A stretch of 64,000 nt of DNA, taken from NCBI RefSeq assembly GCF_000963945.1, contig NZ_BAMW01000057.1, positions 124,001-188,000 on the forward strand, read 5' to 3'. The notes under the pieces are model-generated. The model had not been told where the DNA came from. It was given only the letters and a program-made list of their open reading frames with translations, and searched no databases. This DNA comes from Acetobacter indonesiensis (lineage in GTDB: Bacteria > Pseudomonadota > Alphaproteobacteria > Acetobacterales > Acetobacteraceae). Below, piece after piece: positions 28,975 through 37,606 of this stretch; position 1 is the stretch's first letter; each line of letters opens with the position of its first letter. Position numbers and translations under genes: made by a program.

Positions 28975-30192
28975 TCAGGATACGGAAGACACAGAAAAAG
29001 CTTCTGATACTTTTTGCGAACTATGCCAACGGCGGTGGCATAAAAACACGCCCCCCAAAGCAGCAAACGCAATCAACCCGAAAGCAAGAAATCCGGGGCC
29101 GTAGGAGCCGGTTATCTGGCGGGCTTCCCCCAGAGAAGACGCCAGATAAAAGCCGCCGATGCCGCCGCTCATGCCGACAAGGCCGGTAATGGTGCCAACC
29201 TGTTGTGGGAAGCGTAGCGGCACCAACTGGAAGACGGCACCGTTGCCCATACCCAATGCCAGCATGCCGAGGAAAAATGCAGCAAAAGCCAAGGGAAAAG
29301 ACGGGAGGCCCGCCGCAATCGTGCAAAACAGAATGCCTGCTGCGGTATAAAAAACAGCCAAAGCGCGCAGCCCCCCAAACTTGTCTGCCAAAGATCCGCC
29401 GACTGGCCGCACGAAAGAGCCGACAAAAACAACTATGGCCGTAAAGCGCCCGGCAGAAGCAGGGGAAATGCCATATTGGTCATTGAAATAAATGGTCAGG
29501 AAAGAGGCCAAGCCCACAAAGCCACCGAACGTGACGCCATAAAATGCCATCAGCAGCCAGCAGTCGGGCTGCTTCAATAGGGGTAACCATGATGCCGGAG
29601 ACCCTGCCGGACGCGTGCGTAAAGGCTCACGAGAGAGCAGGATAAAGGCCAGTAGCACGACAGCCATGGGGAGCGCGGTCAGCCCCAACGTGTTCACCCA
29701 GCCGTAATGGGCAGCCAGCCACGGGGCAAACAGTGCAGCCAGAGCCGTCCCGGAATTACCAGCCCCAGCCAGCCCCAGCGCTGTGCCCTGATACTGGGGG
29801 GGATACCACGCTGAAACCAGAGGCAGCGCAATGGCGAAAGATGCTCCCGCTACCCCCAGAACCAGCGCCACCCCGAACATGGCGGAATAAGTGTGTGGCG
29901 CAGCCAACCATGTTGCAATCAGACCCAGAATGACAGTGCTTTGCGCCCAGATGGCAACACGGCGGGGGCCAAATGTGTCAACCAGCCCTCCGGCAATAAC
30001 CCTGAACAGTGCACCGGCCAGCACAGGCGTTGCGACCATCCATCCTTTCTGGGCGGCGTTCAGGTGCAGGTCATGCGCAATGGAAATACCCAGAGGGCCG
30101 AGCAGAACCCAGACCATGAAGGAGGCATCAAAATAAAGGAAGGCGGCCAGCAGGCTGGGTGTGTGCCCAGCTTTCAGGAAGTTTTTATCCAT
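28975..30192 (-). CDS. narK: Nitrate/nitrite MFS transporter, NarK family
   Basis: From the ATG at 30192 the product has 405 residues and about 12 transmembrane segments. It starts MDKNFLKAGHTPSLLAAFLYFD, as NNP-family transporters do. It has a family signature near GLAGAGNSGTALAALFAPWLA and the second glycine-rich signature GNGAVFQLVPLRFP / GLVGMSGGIGGF. It imports nitrate across the inner membrane. The frame is open up to an ATG at 30243 preceded by AAAGGCGG, giving 17 extra residues, so the start is not certain. It is the first gene of the nitrate operon. Confidence 0.88.
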   Translation of the reverse strand: MDKNFLKAGHTPSLLAAFLYFDASFMVWVLLGPLGISIAHDLHLNAAQKGWMVATPVLAGALFRVIAGGLVDTFGPRRVAIWAQSTVILGLIATWLAAPHTYSAMFGVALVLGVAGASFAIALPLVSAWYPPQYQGTALGLAGAGNSGTALAALFAPWLAAHYGWVNTLGLTALPMAVVLLAFILLSREPLRTRPAGSPASWLPLLKQPDCWLLMAFYGVTFGGFVGLASFLTIYFNDQYGISPASAGRFTAIVVFVGSFVRPVGGSLADKFGGLRALAVFYTAAGILFCTIAAGLPSFPLAFAAFFLGMLALGMGNGAVFQLVPLRFPQQVGTITGLVGMSGGIGGFYLASSLGEARQITGSYGPGFLAFGLIAFAALGGVFLCHRRWHSSQKVSEAFSVSSVS

Positions 30193-30303
30193 CGAGTCTG
30201 ATCCCGATGTGGCGGCAATGCCAACCACGGCCCAGTGGGCCATAACGGACCGCCTTTGGCCCGTTCTGCCTTATAAACAGGCCGGAGAAGGCCCATTGCG
30301 CAT

Positions 30304-30326
30304 GTTCCGTCGCCATTGACTGGAAC
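30304..30326 (-). ncRNA. Hexaloop hairpin, candidate NasT (ANTAR) binding site
   Basis: Read on the minus strand, a GTTCC/GGAAC stem, one bulged A and a GTC/GAC stem close the six-base loop AATGGC. A at loop position 1 and G at position 4 are the hallmark of hairpins bound by ANTAR antiterminators. ANTAR sites normally come in pairs; only one clear copy is seen, with an imperfect hairpin upstream at about 30344-30360. Confidence 0.5.
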
Positions 30327-30508
30327 ACTGTAAGGTATTTTTACCACGCTCACGGTGTGGGCTTCAAATAAAAAGCGCAAATAATGATTAAAAAACAGAC
30401 AAATCAGAAATAAAGATTAAAAATTATGCAAAATATAGGTTATAAAATAGGCGTATGGTTATTTTTTAATCAATAAGGGATATTCTCGTAGTGTCAGGGG
30501 CACTGCAT

Positions 30509-30526
30509 GGCAGAGTCCTGCCTTTT
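30509..30526 (+). terminator. Short hairpin with T run
   Basis: GGCAG pairs with CTGCC across an AGTC loop and TTTT follows. It lies upstream of nfuA, in the 495-bp space between the divergent narK and nfuA genes. The stem is only 5 bp, so this is a weak terminator or chance. Confidence 0.3.
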
Positions 30527-30687
30527 GAGTAAGGGGGTAGCGTCATTTTTCAGGCATGTGACCAGCGCACGCTTGCTCTTGGTCTGTCAGGGTGCGGGTT
30601 TTCTTTTTATACAGGACTTGTCCTGTCCGTATTCTGGTGCCAACTGATGAGAAACGGAACTCAGTCGAGAAATCAGGACTTCTCCTC

Positions 30688-31251
30688 ATGTTTATTGAAA
30701 CAGAAGATACCCCTAATCCAGCTACCCTGAAGTTTCTTCCGGGCCGGCCCGTCATGGGGGATGCTGGCACCATAGATTTTATTGATGCTGACGCGGTGGC
30801 AGGGCGTTCGCTATTGGCGGATGCGCTGTTTGCCATCCCCGGTGTGTCCCGCGTGTTTCTGGGCAATGATTTTGTCTCAATCACCAAGGCAGACAGCGAA
30901 GACTGGTCAGATGTGCGGGCAAAGGTGCTGGCGGCTCTGGTTGATCATTTCGTGGCAGGCTTTCCCGTGGTGGCTGAAGGTGTAGGGGTAACGGAAGAAC
31001 CCATCGCGCCGGAAGACCAGGAAATTGTGGCCCAGATCAAGGAACTGCTTGATACCCGCGTCCGCCCTGCTGTTGCAGGTGATGGCGGGGACATTGTGTT
31101 CCGTGGCTACCGTGATGGTGTGGTGCGTCTGACCATGCAGGGTGCGTGCTCCGGCTGTCCGTCATCACGCGCGACGTTGAAGCATGGTGTAGAAAACATG
31201 CTGCGTCACTACGTGCCGGAAGTGGTAGGTGTGGAACAGGTTGAAGGCTGA
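30688..31251 (+). CDS. nfuA: NfuA-like Fe-S scaffold/carrier protein
   Basis: The 187-residue product has an N-terminal Nfu domain (FIETEDTPNPATLKFLPG) and a C-terminal NifU-type domain with the cluster-binding CxxC in GACSGCPSS. It carries [4Fe-4S] clusters to target apoproteins. The frame is open to 30592, but homologues begin at MFIETEDTPNP, so 30688 is chosen. The rutE-like, tsaB and rimI genes follow on the same strand. Confidence 0.92.
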   Translation: MFIETEDTPNPATLKFLPGRPVMGDAGTIDFIDADAVAGRSLLADALFAIPGVSRVFLGNDFVSITKADSEDWSDVRAKVLAALVDHFVAGFPVVAEGVGVTEEPIAPEDQEIVAQIKELLDTRVRPAVAGDGGDIVFRGYRDGVVRLTMQGACSGCPSSRATLKHGVENMLRHYVPEVVGVEQVEG

Positions 31252-31344
31252 AAGCCCGACACCTTTCCGTCTGCGCTTTGCTGACCTAAAAGAACGGTAG
31301 AACCAAAACCCTGCCTTGGGCCAGAAAGCGGAGACGGAACAGAA

Positions 31345-31926
31345 ATGCTTGATGAAAGTGGGCTAGATCTTCTTTTTCAGAAAGCACGCACACCCCGGCG
31401 CTGGATGGCCCGGCCCATTGAAACGGATGTTCTGCGCCGGTTGTATGATCTGGTCAGCCTTGGTCCGACCTCGGGTAACTGTAGCCCTGCCCGTTTTGTG
31501 TTCATCACAGAGTCAGAGGGGCGGGAGCGTCTGCGCCCTGCCCTGTCGGCTGGGAATGTGAACAGGGTCATGGGGGCACCGGTCATTACCATTGTGGCGC
31601 ATGACCCCCTGTTTTTTGATCAGCTTCCCCGTTTATCCCCCAATGAAGAATTGCGGTCGTGGTTTGCGGCAGATGTCGGGCTGGCCGAGGAAACGGCTTT
31701 CCGGAATGGCACGCTGCAGGGGGGCTACATGATTACGGCCGCCCGTGCTTTGGGGCTGGATGTGTTGCCAGTGTCAGGCTTTGATCAGTCTCTGGTGGAA
31801 GATGCGTTTCTGGCAGATACCGGCTGGCGGGCTAATTTTCTGCTGTGCCTGGGCTATGGCGATACAGAGCACTTGCCGCCGCGCGCGCCTCGTCTGGCAT
31901 TTGAAGAAGCCTGCCGCAAACTGTGA
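31345..31926 (+). CDS. RutE/HadB-like nitroreductase-family reductase
   Basis: A 193-residue flavoprotein of the nitroreductase fold. RPIETDVLRRLYDLVSLGPTSGNCSPARFVFI is typical of the RutE/HadB group, which reduces malonic semialdehyde to 3-hydroxypropionate in pyrimidine breakdown in E. coli. No other rut genes are nearby, so the substrate may differ. Its stop codon overlaps the GTG start of tsaB. Confidence 0.85.
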   Translation: MLDESGLDLLFQKARTPRRWMARPIETDVLRRLYDLVSLGPTSGNCSPARFVFITESEGRERLRPALSAGNVNRVMGAPVITIVAHDPLFFDQLPRLSPNEELRSWFAADVGLAEETAFRNGTLQGGYMITAARALGLDVLPVSGFDQSLVEDAFLADTGWRANFLLCLGYGDTEHLPPRAPRLAFEEACRKL

Positions 31927-32624
31927 GTAAAATGACCCGTATTCTGGTGCTGGATGGCAGCGCGGCAGGGGATGCTGCGCATGGTATGGCTGCGTGTGTT
32001 GTGCAGACCGGAGACGCTTACTCCGTTGTGGCGCAGACACAGAGTGCTGGAAAACAGGCTGCTGAAGGGATTGGCCTGCTGGCTGCACAGGTGCTTGCGC
32101 AGGCCGGATGGCAAGCTGGAGCGGAAAGCCAACCCCAGCTTGTTGGTGTGGTGGTCGGCCCCGGATCTTTTACAGGGTTGCGGGCGTCCTGTGCGACGGC
32201 TGCCGGGTATGCTTTGGGTGTAGGGGCCCCTCTGGTTGGTGTAACCCGTGGAGAAGCCCTCCGCCCGCAGCTTGAGGCTCTGGTGACAGAAGCGGGCGCA
32301 TGCGACGGCTGGATGCTGGTAACAGCCGCACGGAGAGGCCGCGTTTTTGTTGAAACGGGTCAGGGTGTGCAGGCGGTCGCATTGGCAGACTGGCAGCCCC
32401 CTGCCGGGAGATGGCTGGTTGCGGGCGATGCGGCTGAAACGCTGCCTATGCCGGACGGCGCTTTGTTACGGTCAGATATTACAACGCCGACTGCCGAACA
32501 GATAGCGCATGCTGTCTGTGCTCGGCATGCCGGTGTGCTGTCGCCTCGGGATGCTCTGCCACTCTATGTAGACCCGCCGGAAGCCAAACTGCCTGCGGCT
32601 GGCTTGCGGTCTGCTCCTGTTTGA
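31923..32624 (+). CDS. tsaB: tRNA threonylcarbamoyladenosine protein TsaB
   Basis: The product belongs to the ASKHA-fold TsaB family, which with TsaD and TsaE transfers threonylcarbamoyl to A37 of ANN-decoding tRNAs. It starts RILVLDGSAAGDAAHG and has the GVVVGPGSFTGLRAS signature. GTG at 31923 overlaps the preceding stop in GTGA, suggesting coupling; ATG at 31932 is an alternative that would remove three residues. rimI lies downstream, a common pairing. Confidence 0.92.
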   Translation: MSKMTRILVLDGSAAGDAAHGMAACVVQTGDAYSVVAQTQSAGKQAAEGIGLLAAQVLAQAGWQAGAESQPQLVGVVVGPGSFTGLRASCATAAGYALGVGAPLVGVTRGEALRPQLEALVTEAGACDGWMLVTAARRGRVFVETGQGVQAVALADWQPPAGRWLVAGDAAETLPMPDGALLRSDITTPTAEQIAHAVCARHAGVLSPRDALPLYVDPPEAKLPAAGLRSAPV

Positions 32625-32672
32625 GCACGAGCGTCCGGTCGCAAAACAGAGCATGTGGCTAAAGGATACTCC

Positions 32673-33116
32673 ATGAGCATTGCCATACAGTCTGCTGGCT
32701 TGGCGCATGCGGCTGTGCTGGCTGAGTTGCATGGGCAGAGTTTTCCGCCCTCAGAGCAATGGCAGACACCAGCCATGCAGGACCTGCTGGTGTTGCCGGG
32801 TGTGCAGACAGGATTGATCCTGCACGAACAGCAGCCTGCCGGGTTTATTATGCTGCGGACTGTAGCGGATGAAGCCGAAATACTGACAGTCTGTGTCGTG
32901 CCACAGTGTCGGCGCACGGGATTGGGGCAGGCGCTTCTGGCGTGGGCTGTGCAATACGCTAAAGACCATGCGGCAACACAGCTTTTTCTGGAAGTCTCCA
33001 GCGCCAACGTGGCTGCGCAGACACTTTATAAGCAGGCAGGCTTTGCGCAGGTGGGGCACCGTAAGCGCTATTACCCGGATGGGTCAGATGCTTTGGTTCT
33101 GTCTCGTTCCTGCTGA
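32673..33116 (+). CDS. rimI: Ribosomal protein alanine acetyltransferase RimI-like
   Basis: A 147-residue GNAT-fold acetyltransferase. The acetyl-CoA loop is VVPQCRRTGLGQALL (canonical Q/RxxGxG/A), preceded by AEILTVCV, followed by LFLEVSSANVAAQTLYKQAGF, the RimI-type C-terminal signature. RimI acetylates the N-terminus of ribosomal protein S18. AAAGGA at 32661-32666 precedes the ATG at 32673; an upstream in-frame GTG at 32655 is less likely. Confidence 0.88.
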   Translation: MSIAIQSAGLAHAAVLAELHGQSFPPSEQWQTPAMQDLLVLPGVQTGLILHEQQPAGFIMLRTVADEAEILTVCVVPQCRRTGLGQALLAWAVQYAKDHAATQLFLEVSSANVAAQTLYKQAGFAQVGHRKRYYPDGSDALVLSRSC

Positions 33117-33150
33117 TTAAAGAAACGGATCTGAGTGCAGGAGAAATAAT

Positions 33151-34017
33151 CTGAAAGCGGTTATGGTTGTGGCGTGGGCCTTTTTTTGTGTGCCCACATC
33201 TGTTTTTGCGGCCTCATGCCCGGAACTGTTTGCAAAGGATGTTTCCCCAGCGGTTTTGGAGGAAACGTACCGTAGCGGCACAGTCATGGTGTGTAATGGG
33301 CACTATGCTGTTCTAGTCTCTGAACAAACGCGCGGCCCCCTATGGTCTGCTGAAGATCTGACTGAAGAAGATCTGGAAATAGCGGATAAGACACAAAGAC
33401 ACGGCAGCTTCATGCCAGACCAGCGCCTGCCCGCAACCATGCAGGCGCAGTCTGCTGATTATACACGGTCGCATTATGACCGCGGGCACATGACACCCAG
33501 CGGGGATGCTCCCGGTTTTGCAGCGCAGAAAGAAAGCTTTCTCTTTTCCAATATTGTTCCGCAAACGCCTGAACTGAATCGTGGTCCGTGGGAAGGCGTT
33601 GAAAGTGCGGTACGGGGCTGGGCACGTGAAGAGGGCGAACTGTTTGTTGTGACAGGTCCGGGATATGACCCTGATAATACCCGCACCATTGGCCCAAACC
33701 GTATTCCGGTGCCCACAGTCATATGGAAAGCAGTGTATGACCCCGCCCAGAATGGCACGGGTGTTTATGTATGCATGAACACAGCGACCCCCACCTGCCG
33801 GATTACGTCAGTGGCTATGCTGACAAAGCTGGTGAATATTGATCCCTTCCCGGCCCTTCCTGCGGCAATAAAAGACCATGTTGCAGGCATGCCGCCTATC
33901 CGTGAAAGTCCGTACGCGTTGTCCCGTCAGGACCGCACGCGAAAATTGCTGAAAGAATGGGGCACCAAGACCGCGCGTAAGGCGCTGAGGGCGCTGGTAA
34001 AATCTCTGGTGCCGTAA
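33151..34017 (+). CDS. Secreted DNA/RNA non-specific endonuclease, CTG start
   Basis: The protein has the beta-beta-alpha-metal nuclease motif DRGHMTPSGDA, with general-base His113 if counted from 33151, and the metal-ligand Asn region FLFSNIVPQTPELNRGPW. Such enzymes cut DNA and RNA outside the cytoplasm. From the first ATG (33163) the signal peptide lacks its basic end and has no ribosome site. CTG at 33151, in frame, has AGGAG 7 nt upstream and adds Met-Lys-Ala-Val, completing a normal signal peptide that ends in SVFA-AS. No ATG lies between it and the in-frame stop at 33118. Confidence 0.82.
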   Translation: MKAVMVVAWAFFCVPTSVFAASCPELFAKDVSPAVLEETYRSGTVMVCNGHYAVLVSEQTRGPLWSAEDLTEEDLEIADKTQRHGSFMPDQRLPATMQAQSADYTRSHYDRGHMTPSGDAPGFAAQKESFLFSNIVPQTPELNRGPWEGVESAVRGWAREEGELFVVTGPGYDPDNTRTIGPNRIPVPTVIWKAVYDPAQNGTGVYVCMNTATPTCRITSVAMLTKLVNIDPFPALPAAIKDHVAGMPPIRESPYALSRQDRTRKLLKEWGTKTARKALRALVKSLVP

Positions 34018-34019
34018 AT

Positions 34020-34050
34020 ACGGAGGGAGCAAAAACATGCTTTCCTCCGT
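34020..34050. terminator. Hairpin between nuclease and purD
   Basis: ACGGAGG pairs with CCTCCGT, extended by GAGC/GCTT, around an A-rich loop. It lies between the convergent nuclease and purD genes. The T run is weak. Confidence 0.5.
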
Positions 34051-34152
34051 TGGGATTTTAACGGCTGTGTAAAAGAGGTTTTTCTAAGGAAACTATGCCC
34101 TGTGAGTGCGGCGGTGGAGGGGTTTGCAAGCCACACTCGAAGCTGGGATGGT

Positions 34153-35421
34153 TTAGAGCGCACGGGCTCCAATATCCGTGCGCCACTGGGCACCGTCCCA
34201 CGAAATGGCTTTTACGCCAGCATAGGCACGGTCACGCGCTTCTTTCACGGTTTTTCCCACCGCGCAGACTGACAGCACGCGCCCACCGGAGACAACAAGA
34301 TCACGCGCAGCGTTTTCCGTAGTGCCAGCCTGAAAAACGGTCACGCCGTCTAACGCATTGGCATCTGCAATGCCGGAAATGACAGCACCTGTTTCCGGTT
34401 TGGCCGGATACCCCTTTGCCGCCATCACAATGCTGATTGAGGCCTGATCAGAAAATGTGATTGGGGTGGCATCCAGTTGCCCGTCAGCCAATGCTTTCAG
34501 GGCGGGCAAAAGGTCAGATGTCAGGCGCAGAAGTAGCGCCTGTGCTTCAGGGTCGCCAAAGCGCACATTATATTCGATCAACTGCGGGCCGGTTTCTGTC
34601 AGCATCAGGCCCGCGAAAATCACACCACGGAATGGCGTGCCGCGCCGTGCCATTTCCGTCAGCATGGGGCGCACCATGATATCCAGCGCCTGCTCCTGCG
34701 CGACGCGGTCAAAGCCGCGTGGGGGGGAGACCGCCCCCATTCCGCCGGTGTTGGGGCCGGTGTCATTATCACCAATGCGCTTATGGTCCTGTGCCGCGCC
34801 GATCAGCGTAGCGGTCTCGCCCGAGCAGAAAGCGAACAGGGAGACTTCTTCCCCCACCAGGCAGTCTTCAATCACAACGCTACGGCCTGCATCGCCCATG
34901 CTGCCTTGTGTCATCATCTCCTGCACGGCGTCTTCTGCTTCGGCTATGGTCTGTGCAACCACAACCCCCTTGCCAGCAGCCAGACCGTCCGCCTTTACAA
35001 CAATCGGGGCACCGCGTTCGCGCACATAGGTCAGGGCGTCTGCCACGGTGGTAAAGCGTTCACCTTGCGCGGTGGGAATCCCTGCCGCGTAGCAGATTTC
35101 CTTGGTAAAGCTTTTGCTGCCTTCAAGGCGTGCTGCGGCCTGTGTGGGGCCAGCGCAGGCCAGATCAGCCTTGGCGCAGGCATCCGCCAGACCGGCCACT
35201 AACGGGGCTTCGGGGCCGGGTACCACCAGATCAATCTGTTGTTCTTTGGCAAAGGTGATCAGGGCGGGCACGTTTTCCACGCCAATAGGCACATTGATGC
35301 CAAGGTCTGCCGTGCCGGGGTTGCCGGGGGCAATGAACAGCGCCGTCAGGTGCGGCGAGCGGGCAAGTGTTGCGGCCAGCGCATGTTCCCGCCCGCCTGA
35401 TCCAACCAGTAATACCCGCAT
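34153..35421 (-). CDS. purD: Phosphoribosylamine-glycine ligase
   Basis: PurD joins phosphoribosylamine and glycine with ATP in step two of purine synthesis. The 422-residue ATP-grasp protein starts MRVLLVGSGGREHALA, with PGNPGTADLG and the nucleotide-binding APIVVKADGLAAGKGV. The metal site ENYNVRFGDPE-like segment appears as LIEYNVRFGDPEAQ. GGGAG lies about 7 nt before 35421, which fixes the start. It is divergent from xseA. Confidence 0.95.
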   Translation of the reverse strand: MRVLLVGSGGREHALAATLARSPHLTALFIAPGNPGTADLGINVPIGVENVPALITFAKEQQIDLVVPGPEAPLVAGLADACAKADLACAGPTQAAARLEGSKSFTKEICYAAGIPTAQGERFTTVADALTYVRERGAPIVVKADGLAAGKGVVVAQTIAEAEDAVQEMMTQGSMGDAGRSVVIEDCLVGEEVSLFAFCSGETATLIGAAQDHKRIGDNDTGPNTGGMGAVSPPRGFDRVAQEQALDIMVRPMLTEMARRGTPFRGVIFAGLMLTETGPQLIEYNVRFGDPEAQALLLRLTSDLLPALKALADGQLDATPITFSDQASISIVMAAKGYPAKPETGAVISGIADANALDGVTVFQAGTTENAARDLVVSGGRVLSVCAVGKTVKEARDRAYAGVKAISWDGAQWRTDIGARAL

Positions 35422-35487
35422 CGTTTTCTCCCGCATCATGTAAGGTCTGCTCTTTCAGGGCGAGCGTCTGTAGCATAGGTTAGGGCC

Positions 35488-36948
35488 ATGGACGAAGGGT
35501 TTGCAGCAGGCGCACCTTCCGCAGGGAATGTGCCGGAATATACAGTCTCGGAAATTTCAGGGGCCATCAGGCGCACGCTTGAAGGCTCGTTCAGTTGCGT
35601 GCGGGTGCGCGGCGAGATTACCGAATTCAAGCGTTATCCCTCCGGGCACATCTATTTCTCCCTGAAGGATGAGCGCGGCAAGATAGCAGGTGTGGTCTGG
35701 CGCGGGTCTGTCTCTCGCCTTGGATTGGTGCCGGAGAACGGGCTGGAAATTATCGCCACAGGCAAGATTTCGGCCTATGGCGAGCGTTCCAGCTATCAGC
35801 TTGTTGTCGAGCGGATGGAGTATGCGGGTGAAGGCGCGCTGCTGGCCCGTATTGAACGACTACGCCTGAAACTGGCTGAAGAAGGCCTGTTTGATGCGGA
35901 TCGTAAACGGCCTTTGCCACTTCTGCCAAATGTGATTGGGGTTGTCACCTCGGCACAGGGAGCGGTGCTGCATGATATCCGCACAACGCTGGCGCGCCGC
36001 TTCCCCCGTCAGCTACTGGTCTGGCCGGTCGCGGTGCAAGGCGAAGGGGCTGCGGCACAGGTCAAGGCTGCGATTGACGGGTTTTCCCGTCTTGATGGCA
36101 CAGGGCCAGTGCCCCGGCCCGATGTGCTGATTGTGGCCCGCGGTGGTGGCTCGCTTGAAGACCTGATGGCATTCAACGATGAATCTGTTGTGCGTGCGGC
36201 GGCGGCCTGCACCATTCCGCTGATTTCAGCCGTGGGGCATGAAACCGATACAACGCTGATTGATTTTGCGTCTGACCGCCGGGCCCCCACCCCTACAGCG
36301 GCCGCCGAAATGGCTGTGCCTGTTCGGTCAGAACTTCTGGCTGATCTGGAGCACCGGGGCGCGCGGGCGCTGGGCGCTTTGTCCCGCCTGATGCAGACAG
36401 CCCGCCTGCGGCTGGACCGCGCTGCCGCGGCCCTGCCTGATCTGCCAAGTCTGCTGCAAACAGCCCGGATGCAGCTTGATGACCGAGGGCGCAGGCTTGA
36501 TAACGCCCTGCCGAATTTTGTTCACAAACAGCGTTCTGCTCTGGTTGCGGTTGAACGGCATATGCCGTCGGTTGAAACCTTACTGTCAACACGGCGCACA
36601 CGTCTGGCATTGTTGGGGAGCAGCCTGCAAAGCGGGTTGCGGCATAGTGTTCAGATGCGTGAAGCGCGGTTGGGCCGCCTCCGCATTTCGCCCGCACCGC
36701 TGGCGGCGCTTGTCCGTGAAAGGCGTGTGGCGTTGGCAGGCATAGGGGGACAGCTTGAAGCCGTTTCTCCACAAGCGGTGTTGGCCCGTGGGTATGCCCT
36801 GGTTACGGCGGGTGGGCAGCCGGTGACATCTGCCAAAGCCCTGAAGCTGGGGGAAGACGTAACGCTGACATTTGGCGATGGCAGCCGCGATGCCGTGATT
36901 GGCCGCAAGAAAGCCAAGGACAAGGCTCAAGGCTTACTTGATTTTTGA
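35488..36948 (+). CDS. xseA: Exodeoxyribonuclease VII large subunit
   Basis: A 486-residue XseA: an N-terminal OB fold ([25 protein letters not shown]), the catalytic core with [15 protein letters not shown] and [11 protein letters not shown], then a long helical region that binds the small subunit. With XseB it degrades single-stranded DNA. xseB is not in the window. It shares a 66-bp divergent region with purD. Confidence 0.95.
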   Translation: MDEGFAAGAPSAGNVPEYTVSEISGAIRRTLEGSFSCVRVRGEITEFKRYPSGHIYFSLKDERGKIAGVVWRGSVSRLGLVPENGLEIIATGKISAYGERSSYQLVVERMEYAGEGALLARIERLRLKLAEEGLFDADRKRPLPLLPNVIGVVTSAQGAVLHDIRTTLARRFPRQLLVWPVAVQGEGAAAQVKAAIDGFSRLDGTGPVPRPDVLIVARGGGSLEDLMAFNDESVVRAAAACTIPLISAVGHETDTTLIDFASDRRAPTPTAAAEMAVPVRSELLADLEHRGARALGALSRLMQTARLRLDRAAAALPDLPSLLQTARMQLDDRGRRLDNALPNFVHKQRSALVAVERHMPSVETLLSTRRTRLALLGSSLQSGLRHSVQMREARLGRLRISPAPLAALVRERRVALAGIGGQLEAVSPQAVLARGYALVTAGGQPVTSAKALKLGEDVTLTFGDGSRDAVIGRKKAKDKAQGLLDF

Positions 36949-37045
36949 GGATACCGGGATGCTTGGAGTCACGCTCTGTTCAGAGTATGACTGCAAAGAG
37001 AAAAACAGGGCTGCAACGCCCAAGCTGAGCGTAAGGGAAAAACGC

Positions 37046-37390
37046 ATGTCCATCCGTTTTCTGACCCGTGCCACGGGCTGTCTTGTGTTGGGCCTGCTGG
37101 CCGGGTGCGCGGCACAACCGCAGCAGACGGCGTCACGTATTCCCCCGCAGAGCTTTGCTCCCGGCATGGTGTCTGACACACCGCATGACGACAGCAAGCT
37201 GACCAACGATCCATCCGCCCCGGCTAACACACCATTATGTGGTGTGGCCGCGCGCGAAGCTATTGCAGCCGCAAGCCAGAACTACCCGCAGCCGCTGACA
37301 TCCGGAAACAGCTGCGTGCAAAATGCGTGCTTCAACCCCCAGACCGGCACCTATATTGCCGCTGACGGTACAGCCCGCGTTTGCCGTTAA
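37046..37390 (+). CDS. Small putative lipoprotein
   Basis: The 114-residue product has a signal peptide with lipobox LLAGC (Cys near residue 23), then a Gln/Pro/Ser-rich linker and four more Cys residues (LCGVA, NSCVQNACFN, RVCR) that may form two disulfides in the periplasm. AAGGGAAA precedes the ATG by 5-6 nt. The frame is open upstream into xseA, but the lipobox context supports this start. The C-terminal part has a YIAADGTARVCR ending; I recognise no family. Confidence 0.7.
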   Translation: MSIRFLTRATGCLVLGLLAGCAAQPQQTASRIPPQSFAPGMVSDTPHDDSKLTNDPSAPANTPLCGVAAREAIAAASQNYPQPLTSGNSCVQNACFNPQTGTYIAADGTARVCR

Positions 37391-37486
37391 GGCGAGAGGT
37401 CAAGCATCGGGGGACTGTCCCGATGCTATTATTGTCGTAAGCAGACTTTTCTGTTCAGCGTTTTGCTGATAGGGAAGACCCCAGCC

Positions 37487-37570
37487 GCGAGAGTGACGGA
37501 ACGGTAGACGTAGTCGGCTCAAAATCGACCGCCGCAAGGCATAGGGGTTCGAGTCCCCTCTCTCGCACCA
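37487..37570 (+). tRNA. tRNA-Leu (anticodon CAA)
   Basis: An 84-nt class II tRNA with encoded CCA. Acceptor stem GCGAGAG pairs with CTCTCGC. The anticodon stem GTCGG/TCGAC closes loop CTCAAAA, giving CAA for TTG codons. The long variable arm GCC-GCAA-GGC is typical of leucine tRNA. serC follows 36 bp downstream. Confidence 0.96.
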
Positions 37571-37606
37571 GAGCTTGTCTCACTTCCCTTGATACCGGAC
37601 AGGGTG

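Larger units (their letters stand above)
30193..30540 (-). promoter_or_regulatory. narK leader and promoter region
   Basis: This stretch before narK has two parts. The segment 30361-30480 is strongly AT-rich and probably holds the promoter. The segment 30193-30360 is a GC-richer leader with several hairpins, including the hexaloop listed separately, and five GGGCC/GGCCC/GGCC elements (30290-30294, 30280-30283, 30258-30262, 30237-30241, 30229-30233) that can pair in competing ways close to the start codon. I see no clear intrinsic terminator with a T run and no sigma-54 consensus. Confidence 0.5.

Noticed and set aside
30361-30480. Sigma-54 (-24/-12) promoter for narK
   Set aside because: No GG and GC pair with correct spacing was found on the minus strand; only general AT-richness is visible.
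30592-30687. N-terminal extension of NfuA
   Set aside because: The extra residues are unlike NfuA, whose homologues begin at MFIETEDTPNP.
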